Of a stretch of DNA of 64,000 bases, positions 8,619-17,739 are shown in pieces. Location of the stretch: positions 1,736,001 through 1,800,000 of the forward strand of contig CP094668.1 in NCBI GenBank assembly GCA_022836915.1, in the 5' to 3' direction. Below the pieces are notes generated by a model that saw nothing but the letters and a program-made list of their open reading frames with translations, was not told the DNA's origin and did not search any database. The stretch comes from Paenibacillus sp. OVF10. Its GTDB lineage: Bacteria > Bacillota > Bacilli > Paenibacillales > Paenibacillaceae. The position numbers were made by a program, and so were the translations under genes. Every line of letters begins with the position of its first letter. Within the stretch, counting starts at the first letter, position 1.

Positions 8619-10383
8619 GGCTGAGCAGCAGGCCCATGAACATTCGTGCAAACTGCTGCTGAACTGTTACATCCGTGAACTTGCGTTAGAGAAGGAAAAT
8701 GATATTCGAATTAATCCGAGTACGCGGACGTACACTGTTGCTTTTCAAGCCAGCGAGGTGACAGTGACAGGACAACTATCCTATTACTCGGCCATAGGGG
8801 AGCATGAATACCTCAGCATGGAATCTGGCGGGGAAGCAGTGCATTATCGCGACCTGGTTCGCTGGATCACATCTGAGCTAATTGGAGATAGGGAACAGGG
8901 AGCGAGTTCGGATCAACATGGAATGATGAAAAGTGTGATGGAAATGAAGAGTTCACTTGAGCTGGAGAATGTATATCCATTGGGTGAGAATACGAATCGT
9001 GTCGAGGCGGCGTATGCCAGAGATTTTGCACAAAAGGTAGATAACAGTGTGGGCAACCTTACATTGTATATCGAACAAGCAGCCGGTCTCGACATCCACG
9101 ACTACTGTACATCGGAACAGTCATTGTTGGTTGGTCATCCGTTCCATCCGTTTCCGAAGAATACCAAAGGCTTCAGCGAGCAGGATGTACAGAAATACAG
9201 TCCGGAGCTGCGCACATCGTTTCAACTCTGTTATATCGCCGTGAGGCAGGATGTCTATGTGCAGGAATGGGTGGATGACGAGGCGGCAATGGATTTGCAT
9301 GACCTCCTGCGGAGCCATATGGAGCCTATTTTAAAAGAAAAGAGTGAAACGTATGGGCTGTTGCCAGTCCATCCATGGCAATACGCATACATATCACGGT
9401 TGACCGAGATACAGCACTATATTCGAGATGAAAAATTAATTCTGCTTGGCAGTGCGGGGCCAACCGTCTATCCAACTTCTTCGGTACGTACGGTCTATGT
9501 TCCGGCATGGAACTGCAATATCAAGCTGTCACTGAACATGCAGATTACCAACATGATTCGCACCAACAGTGCTGAGCAGATGCGCAGAACACTGGATGCC
9601 TCCAAGTACGTCAGGCAGCATGACTGCTTCGGTGCTGAACCGAACACGCATATTGCGTATGAGACAGGCGTAGCCACTTGTGCTTTTGAAGATGAAGAGT
9701 TAACCAGTCTGTTTACGATAGCTTATCGGCCCATTGAGTTTGATGTTGAGAATACGTATGTCATATCCAGTCTGGTTGAGTCACCACTTCCCGGGATGCG
9801 GTCGAGACTGATGACGATGCTGGGTGGTGGACGTTACATAGCTGAGCGCTGGCTGGATCGATATCTGCAATGTTCTCTGCTGCCGATTGTACGAGCGGCG
9901 GGAGAGAAAGGCATTCACTTTGAAGCCCATTTGCAGAATACCCTTGTGACCTTAAAGGATGGGATGCCTGTGGAGGTTATCGTCCGCGATCTGGAAGGGG
10001 TCAGTGTGGATGAGGAACTTATAAGTGAGCAGGATCGTGCTGCGTCCGATTTATTATTTTATTCGCGAGAGAAAGCCTGGGCGCGGACATCGTACTACTT
10101 TATCGTCAATCATCTCGGGTCTCTGATTCATGCCCTTGCGCGAGATGTGAACATCCCGGAGGAGCATTTCTGGAAGCAGGTACGTGAGGTACTTGTGGAG
10201 GAACTGGAACGAACGGGCAATGCATATGTGCAACATCTGCTGACAACTGATGCATTTCTGGCCAAACAAAACTTGGTGAGTTGTCTAAGGGGTATCAGCC
10301 AGACCCCGGCCTACGTGCCGGTGAGCAATGTAATGAAACGAATAGGGAGTGAAGTTCGTGGGAGTCGTGGGATACAGGGCTGA
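8596..10383 (+). CDS. NIS siderophore synthetase (IucA/IucC family), first copy
   Basis: This is an NRPS-independent siderophore synthetase that adenylates a carboxylic acid such as citrate and couples it to an amine or alcohol. Family motifs are seen: GHPFHPFPK with His near residue 181, LLPVHPWQ near residue 259, KLSLNMQITNMIRT, EAHLQNTLV and VIVRDLEG, which line the ATP and substrate site. I place the start at ATG 8596; an upstream in-frame TTG at 8578 is also possible. That gives 595 aa, typical of the family. It overlaps the exporter gene and the next synthetase. Which carboxylate it uses cannot be told by eye. Confidence 0.9.
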   Translation: MENKLRSEAEQQAHEHSCKLLLNCYIRELALEKENDIRINPSTRTYTVAFQASEVTVTGQLSYYSAIGEHEYLSMESGGEAVHYRDLVRWITSELIGDREQGASSDQHGMMKSVMEMKSSLELENVYPLGENTNRVEAAYARDFAQKVDNSVGNLTLYIEQAAGLDIHDYCTSEQSLLVGHPFHPFPKNTKGFSEQDVQKYSPELRTSFQLCYIAVRQDVYVQEWVDDEAAMDLHDLLRSHMEPILKEKSETYGLLPVHPWQYAYISRLTEIQHYIRDEKLILLGSAGPTVYPTSSVRTVYVPAWNCNIKLSLNMQITNMIRTNSAEQMRRTLDASKYVRQHDCFGAEPNTHIAYETGVATCAFEDEELTSLFTIAYRPIEFDVENTYVISSLVESPLPGMRSRLMTMLGGGRYIAERWLDRYLQCSLLPIVRAAGEKGIHFEAHLQNTLVTLKDGMPVEVIVRDLEGVSVDEELISEQDRAASDLLFYSREKAWARTSYYFIVNHLGSLIHALARDVNIPEEHFWKQVREVLVEELERTGNAYVQHLLTTDAFLAKQNLVSCLRGISQTPAYVPVSNVMKRIGSEVRGSRGIQG

Positions 10384-12343
10384 AGCAGGCGGCAAGACAG
10401 AAGCAGTCTACGTGGGTGTACAGGAACGGATCATGCGGCAGACGTTGGAGGCAATGTGGTTCGAAGGCATTCTGGACAGTCATGTGAGTGGAAGCGCATG
10501 GCGAACCAGCGGCCTTACACCTTCCGGCGATTCTGTGGCGTACACGTGTGAAGCGGAGCGGAAGTTTTCATTTGGCCGGGTGAAGGTGAAGAAGGGTTCG
10601 ATTCAAAGAGAGGGCGTATCATGCACCGATCTGGATCTGTTTTTGGAGGAAATCGTGCTGAACGCATTGAAGGGTGCAAATGTGACGGCTTTTATCCAGG
10701 AACTGCTCGAAACGATGGCAAAGGACAGCCAGTGCCGGGCTATATTGCCCTTGAACATTCCGAGTGAAGATCGGCATTATGATGCGCTTGAAAGTCACAT
10801 GACCGACGGTCATCTGTACCACCCGAGCTACAAGTCGAGACTAGGATTTTCTTTGAAAGACAATCTCGCTTATGGCCCTGAGTTTAACACGGAAGTTGCT
10901 TTAGTCTGGGTTGCTGTGAAAAAAGAATTTGCTCAGACCGCTGTATCCGCGGGATATAGCTCTGAAGAACTGGTGGGGCAACATCTGACCGTAGAGGACG
11001 CACAGCGATTTCATCAGATCCTGCAACAACAAGGTCGAGGGGATATGAATGAGAAATCACAGGCGGGTGCAGACGGGTATCCAATCGATACAGAAGTTCG
11101 TGGGACCATTCGTGGAAGTGTTGGGAAGACCATTCATGAAACAGCTCATGGAAAGGACAGCGAAGCAGTCTGCGGCCCTGGAAGTGAAATAGGCAAGGTT
11201 GGAGAAATAGGTTCTGAGGCAGGTGATCGATATGTGTTCATTCCGGTTCATCCATGGCAGTGGGAGCACCAGTTGGAATCGGTATATGCCCGTCAACTGA
11301 TGGATGGGGACATCGTATATCTCGGTCCATCGTCTTCGCCTTATCGTGCGCAGCAGTCGATCCGTTCGCTGTCGAACAGAGTGAACCCGGAAGCCCCTTA
11401 CATCAAGCTGGCCCTCAGCATTACCAATACGTCGAGCACCCGTATTCTGGCACAGCATACGACCCAGAACGCGCCATTGATCAGCGATTGGCTGAATGAA
11501 CTTGTTCGTGAAGATGAGCTGTTGCAGCAGGCGCAGTTTGGCATTTTAAAAGAAATCATGGGACTGTCGTTCCGTTATGAGCAGTTACCTGCAACTCAAT
11601 ATGGACGGGCCTACGGCACACTCGGTGCGATCTGGCGAGAGAATGTATCGGTTCACCTGAAGCAAGGTGAGACGGCGTGGCCGCTGAATGCACTGATGTT
11701 GGTACAACCGGATGGTGTTCCATTTATCCAGGATGCTGTAGAACAACATGGTGTGGAAAAGTGGAGCGAGGCCCTAGTTCGCACGGTTACACTGCCGATT
11801 ATTCATCTGCTCTATGCACAAGGGATTGCGCTGGAATCTCATGCTCAGAATATCATTTTGGTACTGGAAGACAATCTGCCGAAACGAATCATTATCAAGG
11901 ATCTGCATGATGGTGTTCGCTATGTACCGGATCAACTGTTACATCCAGAACGGGCACCGAAGCTGAACCCGGAACCTGAAACCCATCGCAAGTTCAATCG
12001 GTACTCCTTCATCTATGCGGGAGATGTGTCGGAAGTCCGGGACTATACGTATGATGCGTTCTTTTTTATCTGTATGACGGATATTGCGTTGGCGCTTGAG
12101 AAGTTTGGGTTGTCGGAGGAAGCGTTCTGGCAGCTGTGCGCAGGTGTAATTGTAGATTATCAGAAGCAGCACCCGGAATACGCAGAGCGGTTTGTTGCAT
12201 TTGACCTTTTTGCCGAAGATGCACTGATCGAAGAGATGACCAAGCGCCGCCTGTATGGGGATGGGGAGTTGTATTTCCGCAAGGCGAGTAATCCGCTCAA
12301 GGTATCGAAGGATGCACTTGAATCAAGGGAACACCCGAATTAA
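10349..12343 (+). CDS. NIS siderophore synthetase (IucA/IucC family), second copy with unusual insert
   Basis: This is the second IucA/IucC-type synthetase. Motifs are YHPSYKSRLGFSLKDN with His near residue 158, YGPEFN, FIPVHPWQWEHQ with His near 301, IKLALSITNTSSTR, ALESHAQN and IIIKDLHDG. The protein is longer than its siblings because a Gly-, Glu- and Lys-rich low-complexity insert of about 65 residues (roughly 229-296) separates the first substrate motif from the HPWQ motif. The start is uncertain: the GTG at 10349 gives 664 aa, but the conserved start of the family begins near ERIMRQTLEAMWFEG, so GTG 10412 or ATG 10433 are alternatives. It overlaps the preceding gene and ends 13 bases before the citrate synthase gene. 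Confidence 0.88.
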   Translation: MKFVGVVGYRAEAGGKTEAVYVGVQERIMRQTLEAMWFEGILDSHVSGSAWRTSGLTPSGDSVAYTCEAERKFSFGRVKVKKGSIQREGVSCTDLDLFLEEIVLNALKGANVTAFIQELLETMAKDSQCRAILPLNIPSEDRHYDALESHMTDGHLYHPSYKSRLGFSLKDNLAYGPEFNTEVALVWVAVKKEFAQTAVSAGYSSEELVGQHLTVEDAQRFHQILQQQGRGDMNEKSQAGADGYPIDTEVRGTIRGSVGKTIHETAHGKDSEAVCGPGSEIGKVGEIGSEAGDRYVFIPVHPWQWEHQLESVYARQLMDGDIVYLGPSSSPYRAQQSIRSLSNRVNPEAPYIKLALSITNTSSTRILAQHTTQNAPLISDWLNELVREDELLQQAQFGILKEIMGLSFRYEQLPATQYGRAYGTLGAIWRENVSVHLKQGETAWPLNALMLVQPDGVPFIQDAVEQHGVEKWSEALVRTVTLPIIHLLYAQGIALESHAQNIILVLEDNLPKRIIIKDLHDGVRYVPDQLLHPERAPKLNPEPETHRKFNRYSFIYAGDVSEVRDYTYDAFFFICMTDIALALEKFGLSEEAFWQLCAGVIVDYQKQHPEYAERFVAFDLFAEDALIEEMTKRRLYGDGELYFRKASNPLKVSKDALESREHPN

Positions 12344-12356
12344 AGGGAATCGTCGA

Positions 12357-13133
12357 ATGAGAATCAACACGCTGAAGGAAAAAATTGCACGCAAACAGCC
12401 TGTCTATGGCCTTTTTGTATCCATACCACATCCGGTGATCATTGAGATGATCGGACATGCAGAATATGACTTTGTCATTATTGATCTGGAACATGCCGCA
12501 ACATCGATGGAATCGGTGGAAGAGTTGGTCCGTGCGGCGGAACTGGTCGGCCTAACCCCATTGGTACGTATCTCGAAAGTGGAACGAGCGGAGATTCTGA
12601 AAGTGCTGGACTGTGGCGCCCAAGGCATCGTCATTCCGCATGTCGAGCAACTGGAGCAGGTGGAGGAAGCGGTTCGCCACGCCTACTATCATCCGGTTGG
12701 CATGCGTAGCTTGAATAGCGGTCGTCCCGGTGTATTTGGGAAATATCCGCTCACTGAATACATTGGGGAAGCGAACGAACAAGTGATGGTTGTACCCATG
12801 ATCGAAAGTGTGGAGGGCGTGCGGCAAAGTGCACAGATTCTGTCTCACCCTCAGGTGAGTTTTGTATTGGAAGGTGCGGCTGATCTGTCGCAATCTCTCG
12901 GTGTGCCATGGCAGACAGAGCACCCGGATGTGAGACGTGCGCTGGATGAATTGCACGCTACTGCGCAACAGTGCGAAGTACCTTATGCAACGGTCATCAG
13001 AGGCGTGGAAGACATGTCGCTCTGGGCTGAGCGGGGAGTACATATTTACGTGCTGGGTGATGATCGGAATACGGCATTTCGGGCGTATGCCCAAAAACGG
13101 AATGACTACAGGAATGCGGGTGGGCAGATATGA
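12357..13133 (+). CDS. HpcH/HpaI-type aldolase, probable siderophore citrate synthase (SbnG/AcsB-like)
   Basis: This is a class II aldolase-fold protein of the HpcH/HpaI family (258 aa). Recognisable parts are FVSIPHPVIIEMIGHAEYDF, the segment VIIDLEHA with the metal-site Glu and catalytic His region, TPLVRIS, GAQGIVIPHVE, and the late VVPMIES metal-ligand motif. In staphyloferrin B and achromobactin clusters the matching genes are sbnG and acsB. SbnG is known to condense oxaloacetate and acetyl-CoA into citrate, feeding the NIS synthetases independently of the TCA cycle. A longer reading from 12255 lies inside the previous gene; the ATG at 12357 fits the family start. The stop overlaps the next start as ATGA. 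Confidence 0.85.
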   Translation: MRINTLKEKIARKQPVYGLFVSIPHPVIIEMIGHAEYDFVIIDLEHAATSMESVEELVRAAELVGLTPLVRISKVERAEILKVLDCGAQGIVIPHVEQLEQVEEAVRHAYYHPVGMRSLNSGRPGVFGKYPLTEYIGEANEQVMVVPMIESVEGVRQSAQILSHPQVSFVLEGAADLSQSLGVPWQTEHPDVRRALDELHATAQQCEVPYATVIRGVEDMSLWAERGVHIYVLGDDRNTAFRAYAQKRNDYRNAGGQI

Positions 13134-14468
13134 AACCTATTGTATGGCAGGTGATCGATGAACTTCAACGGAGGAATGAAGACCCGGTATGTGCGTATGT
13201 CTATGATCTGGCTGGCATTCAGGAACAGGTACGTCAGATGCTGGGCAGCATGCCCGGCAACACACAGTTGTTCTACGCTATTAAGGCAAATCCAGATCCG
13301 CGGATCATTGAGGCATTGCTTCCAGTTGTGAAGGGCTTTGAAGTGGCTTCAATTGGAGAGTTGCTCAAGGTTAGAGCTGTAAGCCGTGAGGTTCCGATTC
13401 TGTTTGGAGGTCCGGGTAAAAAGGAGAGCGAACTGAGGCTGGCGATCGAGCATGGCGTGAGCTACATCCATGTGGAGAGTCTGCTGGAGCTGCGGCGGAT
13501 CATTGCGATTGCGAAAGAGAGAGCGATGGAGCAGGAGCAGGGGAGCAGGCAGAAGCAAGAATGGGAGCAAAACCGGGATATGAGCCGAAACACAAACAAC
13601 AGGAGCTAGCGCAGGAGGTTCGCATTCTTCTTCGAATCAATCTGCGAGGCAGTACGTTACCCCGGACGAAGATTGTTATGGGCGGTGGGCCGAGTCCTTT
13701 TGGGATCGATGAAGAGGCAGTGGAAGAAGCCATTGAACTCATTCGTGTGGAAGGCGCGGGTGTGGTTCGGTTAAGCGGATTCCATTTTCACTCTTTGTCT
13801 AACAATATGGACGCCAGGCTGCACGCCGAGATGATTGAGCTGTATTTGCAAAAGGTGGAGCAGTGGCAGCAGCAGTATGATCTTCCTGTGGAAGTGGTGA
13901 ATGCAGGAGGCGGATTCGGTGTCACGTATGATGGCAGTCCCGGATTCGACTGGCCGTTGTTTACTTCCTTACTTGAACAAAGTGAAGCCAGACAACGCCT
14001 TGCTTCACGCGGAGGTCAGCTGTATTTTGAATCGGGCCGTCTTCTGGTGGCAGACCATGGGTATTACGCGGCAGAGGTTACGGATATCAAAACTTCTCAT
14101 GATCAGCATTTTGCCGTGTTAAGGGAGGTACGCATCACAATCGTCTGCCTGCTTCATGGGGACATAACCACCCATTTCAGATCATGGCAACGGATCGTTG
14201 GAAGCATTCGTTTGCCCGGCCAGAGGTAAGAGATCGTCGAGTTCATGTGGTAGGTGAGCTATGCACACCTAAGGATCGCATGCATTCCGATGCGGAGGTA
14301 GCACTGCTACGGGTAGGAGACATTGTTGTATTTGAAAAGTCTGGAGCTTATTGTTGGACCATCTCGCATCATGATTTCCTGGGGCATCCGCACCCGGCAT
14401 TCCATTATCTAACGGAGGATAATAATCATGTCAACACTGATGAAGCGTTCCAGTCTGCAAGCCGCTGA
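13130..14468 (+). CDS. PLP-dependent decarboxylase, SbnH/AcsE-like (two apparent frameshifts)
   Basis: This is a fold-type III (alanine racemase/DAP decarboxylase) enzyme. The N-terminal part has FYAIKANPDP with the PLP lysine at about residue 52, then GFEVASIGEL; the middle part has FHFHSLSNNMD, VVNAGGGFGVTYDG and YFESGRLLVADHGYY; the C-terminal part has VVGELCTPKDRMH and VFEKSGAYCWTISHHDFLGHP. Three frames cover it. Adding one G at GGGG 13540-13543 and one G at GGG 14123-14125 (restoring LRGGTHHNRLPASWGHNHP) gives a single 446-aa protein. SbnH and AcsE/PvsE decarboxylate amino-acid-derived intermediates to make the diamine or ethanolamine part of the siderophore. Its end overlaps the third synthetase by 41 bases. 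Confidence 0.85.
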
Positions 14469-16275
14469 ACGCCGGATTATGGCGGATCTGATGAATTCAT
14501 TTTTGTCGGAGCAATTGCTTCCACTTGAGGATAACCCATTCATTGATTTTGCCGAAGCACCTGCACCGTTCCGTCGATTGTACAAGGGATATGACAGCGA
14601 AGAGCACATACAGAATGGTTCTTCTCATGTCAGATTGCATATGCAAGGTGTACTGTGTCTGGTTGAGACAGGAGTAAGACAGGGGACTCAGTGGGTTCAG
14701 GGTTCACCGATCTACGAGGAGAAGGTAGATGGGAGCTGGGTTCTCCTTGATTCTCCGGCAGAGGTTGGACGTGCGGTGTTACAGAGGGCTTTGTCGGATG
14801 AGGCCTATGCGCAGCCCGGAGTGGCGGAATTCCTGACTAGTCTGGATATTGCTGTGGAGCAGTTTGCTTTGGCCTGGGAACAAGTCCAGTATCTGTCCGC
14901 CAACGTTCCGGCATCTGCTTATGAATGGTTTATCAAAGGCGAACGTGTTGCTGCATTGCGGGATCGTCCATTTCACCCATCATCCAAAGCCAAAGTGGGA
15001 TTCAACGCAGAAGATGTCACACGGTATGCAGCAGAATTCGGGAAGGCGATTTCGCTGCGCTGGGTGGCTATACGGCTGGATGCCGTGCAGCAAGGGTGTG
15101 AAGATGGATTGTCCATTTTGAATGTGTTAGACGATGTTCAGCGCGGAGAGGTGGAAGCCGAGTTTGCCCGGAAAGGAATTACGTTGCACGAATACCTGCC
15201 GATGCCTGTCCACCCGTGGCAATTGGAGCATGTAATTCTGCCCCGCTTCACGAGAGAGATTGAAGAAGGCAGCATTGTCGTATTGGAGGTAGGAGTGGGC
15301 GATGTACAGGCCACATCCTCTCTGCGCTCGATGGCTCCGTCCACTGAATCCACTTTAATGCTCAAGCTACCGGTTAGTGTGCTGTCTCTGGGGGCTGCTC
15401 GTTATCTTCCGGTAGTCAAACTTCTGAATGGTCTTGCTGGAGAACGCATGTTAAGGCAGGCCGTTGCTTGTGACGAGACGTTGAAGGACAAGGTGTATAT
15501 GTGTGAAGAGCAGAACTGGTGGGGCTTCATGCCAGAATCCATGGGACTGTTCGATGATCATCCCCGGCATCTGGCTGCACAGATTCGTGTGTATCCCTCT
15601 GAGTTATTGGGTGAAGATTACAAAGTAATCCCAATGGCCGCACTGGGTGTGAATCTGGAAGGGCATCATCTATTAACGGTAATTCTGGGGGAAAACCTGA
15701 GCAGCACGGATGTTCTCGAGTTCTATAGCAGCATAGCAACAACGTTTTATGATATCGTGATGCGTCTGTTCAAGGTGGGCGTTGTACCTGAGATTCATGG
15801 TCAGAACTGCTGTCTAGTGTTACGGGATAATCAGGTAAAAGGTCTATTGTTCCGCGATCATGATTCCGTGCGTTTGCATCAGCCTTATCTGGACAAGCAT
15901 GGCATTGCAGACCCTGCCTATCATATTCGTCCAGGCTACTCGAACAGCCTGTATAACGAGACGATCCAGAAGTTGATTTTCTATGTGCAGTCTTTGGGGA
16001 CGCAGGTGAATCTGGCTGCGATCATGGAGGCACTGAGCGAGGTGTATCACATCCCGGAAACGAAGTTATGGAAGATCACCGAGCAGGCATGGAAGGAAGC
16101 GCTGCAACATGTGCAGCTTCCTGAATCCGACCGGGCCGCGCTCGCTCATGCGATATTCGAGAGCAGGGAGTGGCCCGTGAAGTTAGTTGTCCGTCCGCTG
16201 CTTGAAGCGGATGGGGTGCCTGGTGCGATGCCATCGGGCAAAGGCATAGGGTGGAACCCTTTTTACAAGGGATAG
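14428..16275 (+). CDS. NIS siderophore synthetase (IucA/IucC family), third copy
   Basis: This is the third IucA/IucC synthetase (615 aa). It shows DRPFHPSSKAKVGF with His near residue 183, PMPVHPWQLEH with His near 262, LMLKLPVSVLSLGAARYLP, EIHGQNCCLVL and LLFRDHDSVRL. The start ATG has ACGGAGGAT upstream. The motif variants differ clearly from the other two copies, so each enzyme probably makes a different bond, as in the three-synthetase achromobactin and staphyloferrin B pathways. It is the last gene of the operon and is followed by a strong terminator. Confidence 0.9.
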   Translation: MSTLMKRSSLQAAERRIMADLMNSFLSEQLLPLEDNPFIDFAEAPAPFRRLYKGYDSEEHIQNGSSHVRLHMQGVLCLVETGVRQGTQWVQGSPIYEEKVDGSWVLLDSPAEVGRAVLQRALSDEAYAQPGVAEFLTSLDIAVEQFALAWEQVQYLSANVPASAYEWFIKGERVAALRDRPFHPSSKAKVGFNAEDVTRYAAEFGKAISLRWVAIRLDAVQQGCEDGLSILNVLDDVQRGEVEAEFARKGITLHEYLPMPVHPWQLEHVILPRFTREIEEGSIVVLEVGVGDVQATSSLRSMAPSTESTLMLKLPVSVLSLGAARYLPVVKLLNGLAGERMLRQAVACDETLKDKVYMCEEQNWWGFMPESMGLFDDHPRHLAAQIRVYPSELLGEDYKVIPMAALGVNLEGHHLLTVILGENLSSTDVLEFYSSIATTFYDIVMRLFKVGVVPEIHGQNCCLVLRDNQVKGLLFRDHDSVRLHQPYLDKHGIADPAYHIRPGYSNSLYNETIQKLIFYVQSLGTQVNLAAIMEALSEVYHIPETKLWKITEQAWKEALQHVQLPESDRAALAHAIFESREWPVKLVVRPLLEADGVPGAMPSGKGIGWNPFYKG

Positions 16276-16304
16276 AGATTTAAAGATGTATAAAACATAT
16301 TCAA

Positions 16305-16346
16305 AGAAGAGGTGACTTGAGGTAATTCAAGTCATCTTTTAGATTT
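16305..16346 (+). terminator. Rho-independent terminator of siderophore operon
   Basis: AAGAGGTGACTTGA (16307-16320) pairs with TTCAAGTCATCTTTT (16326-16340), leaving a five-base loop and a T-rich tail. Confidence 0.8.
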
Positions 16347-16475
16347 GCTTAACAATAATCTTGCAGTTCGAAGTGTAATAAATTACTGAACTATATACAG
16401 TCTTCATGCAGGGAATGTCATTTCCATGCCGAAACTTCTAATTAAGTTAGAAATAAGCAAGTTATGGAGGAACTT

Positions 16476-17483
16476 ATGAGTAAAAATAATTGGTTTATTA
16501 GAGCCGGGGAGAATGCATATCTCTTTGAAGAGTTCAAAGAAACACAGATGATAGCCATTGGTTGGAATGAAGTAGGTTCATTGGCACAAGTGAGACATAT
16601 CGATGATGTGAAGAAGCGACTTCGTGACGAGTATCCCGACTATAAGGATGGCAAAGTAAATATAACAGCGGGTCAGTTAATCAGATTTGCTAATGAAATG
16701 AAAGTAGGAGATTTGGTTGTTACATATAATCCTCAAACACGCGAGTATCTAATTGGGGAAATTACTTCAGACTATAAATTTGGTGAAGGGGTTGTTTCGG
16801 ACAAAAATCACTATAGAAAGGTGTTGTGGAACGGGCTAGTTAATCGGGATGTTTTAACAGCGAACACTCGTAATTCTCTAGGTTCGATAATGACTCTCTT
16901 TGCATTGCAAAATGAAACAGTGAAGGAACTGATCCATTTTTTGAAAACCAAAAGTGCCGAGTCTTTTGAATCACAACCGGAAGAAACTGAGAAAGAACAG
17001 GCAGAACTAGATACAATCAAGGAAGATGTAATTGAAAGAGCACATGAATTTATAAAGGACAAATTCAATCATTTAGATTGGGAAGAAATGCAGAGTCTCG
17101 TAGCTGGTGTCTTAAGAGGCATGGGATACAAAACAAGAATATCTGTAAAAGGACCTGATCGTGGAAGAGATATTATTGCATCACCAGATGGTTTGGGGCT
17201 GCAACAGCCTAGAATTATGGTGGAAGTTAAACATAGGAAAAACGCGATGGGATCCAATGAAATTCGAAGTTTTATCGGAGGGTTAAGACCCGGTGATCAA
17301 GGGGTTTATGTTTCAACTGGGGGATTCACCAGAGAGGCTAAGTATGAAGCAGAACGTTCTAACATTCCAGTTTCTTTGGTAGATGCAGATCTTCTGGTAG
17401 AGCTGATTAATCAGCATTATGATGCATTTGATTCAGAGGCTAAATCATTAATGCCCCTAAAGAAGATATATTGGCCTTTATAG
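16476..17483 (+). CDS. Mrr-like type IV restriction endonuclease with N-terminal reader-like domain
   Basis: The C-terminal half (about residues 200-310) is an Mrr_cat PD-(D/E)XK nuclease. It has WEEMQSLVAGVLRGMGYKTR, then GPDRGRDI supplying the Asp, and VEVKHRK supplying the ExK, followed by EIRSFIGGLR. The N-terminal 130 residues (WFIRAGENAYLFEEF, MIAIGWNEVG, KVGDLVVTYNP) look like the small PUA/EVE-style domains that often precede Mrr nucleases and may recognise modified bases. The ATG at 16464 overlaps the GGAGG site, so the ATG at 16476 (spacing five) is the likely start, giving 335 aa. It probably cuts modified foreign DNA. It stands alone between terminators. Confidence 0.85.
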   Translation: MSKNNWFIRAGENAYLFEEFKETQMIAIGWNEVGSLAQVRHIDDVKKRLRDEYPDYKDGKVNITAGQLIRFANEMKVGDLVVTYNPQTREYLIGEITSDYKFGEGVVSDKNHYRKVLWNGLVNRDVLTANTRNSLGSIMTLFALQNETVKELIHFLKTKSAESFESQPEETEKEQAELDTIKEDVIERAHEFIKDKFNHLDWEEMQSLVAGVLRGMGYKTRISVKGPDRGRDIIASPDGLGLQQPRIMVEVKHRKNAMGSNEIRSFIGGLRPGDQGVYVSTGGFTREAKYEAERSNIPVSLVDADLLVELINQHYDAFDSEAKSLMPLKKIYWPL

Positions 17484-17490
17484 AATAGAG

Positions 17491-17520
17491 AAGGTGACCC
17501 GTTTGACGGGTTGCCTTTTG
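17491..17520 (+). terminator. Terminator after Mrr-like gene
   Basis: AAGGTGACCCG pairs with CGGGTTGCCTT around a TTTGA loop, with two wobble pairs, followed by TTTTGG. Confidence 0.7.
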
Positions 17521-17739
17521 GTTTGTTGTCATCGAAAGTTAAAATGCTTGGAGGGAATAAAACGTTCATCATTATGGCTAAAAAATCTTATGAAATGGAG
17601 GTATAGGAAAGAGACTGATGGTATAATCGGGTTATGTGTTATAGTCATACTTGTGTATTACCGAAAAGGTTTTCGGAAAAAGCGACATCTATTGTTGTAA
17701 CCGCAATCATAATTTACTTCAAGAAAGTGAGAATCTACC

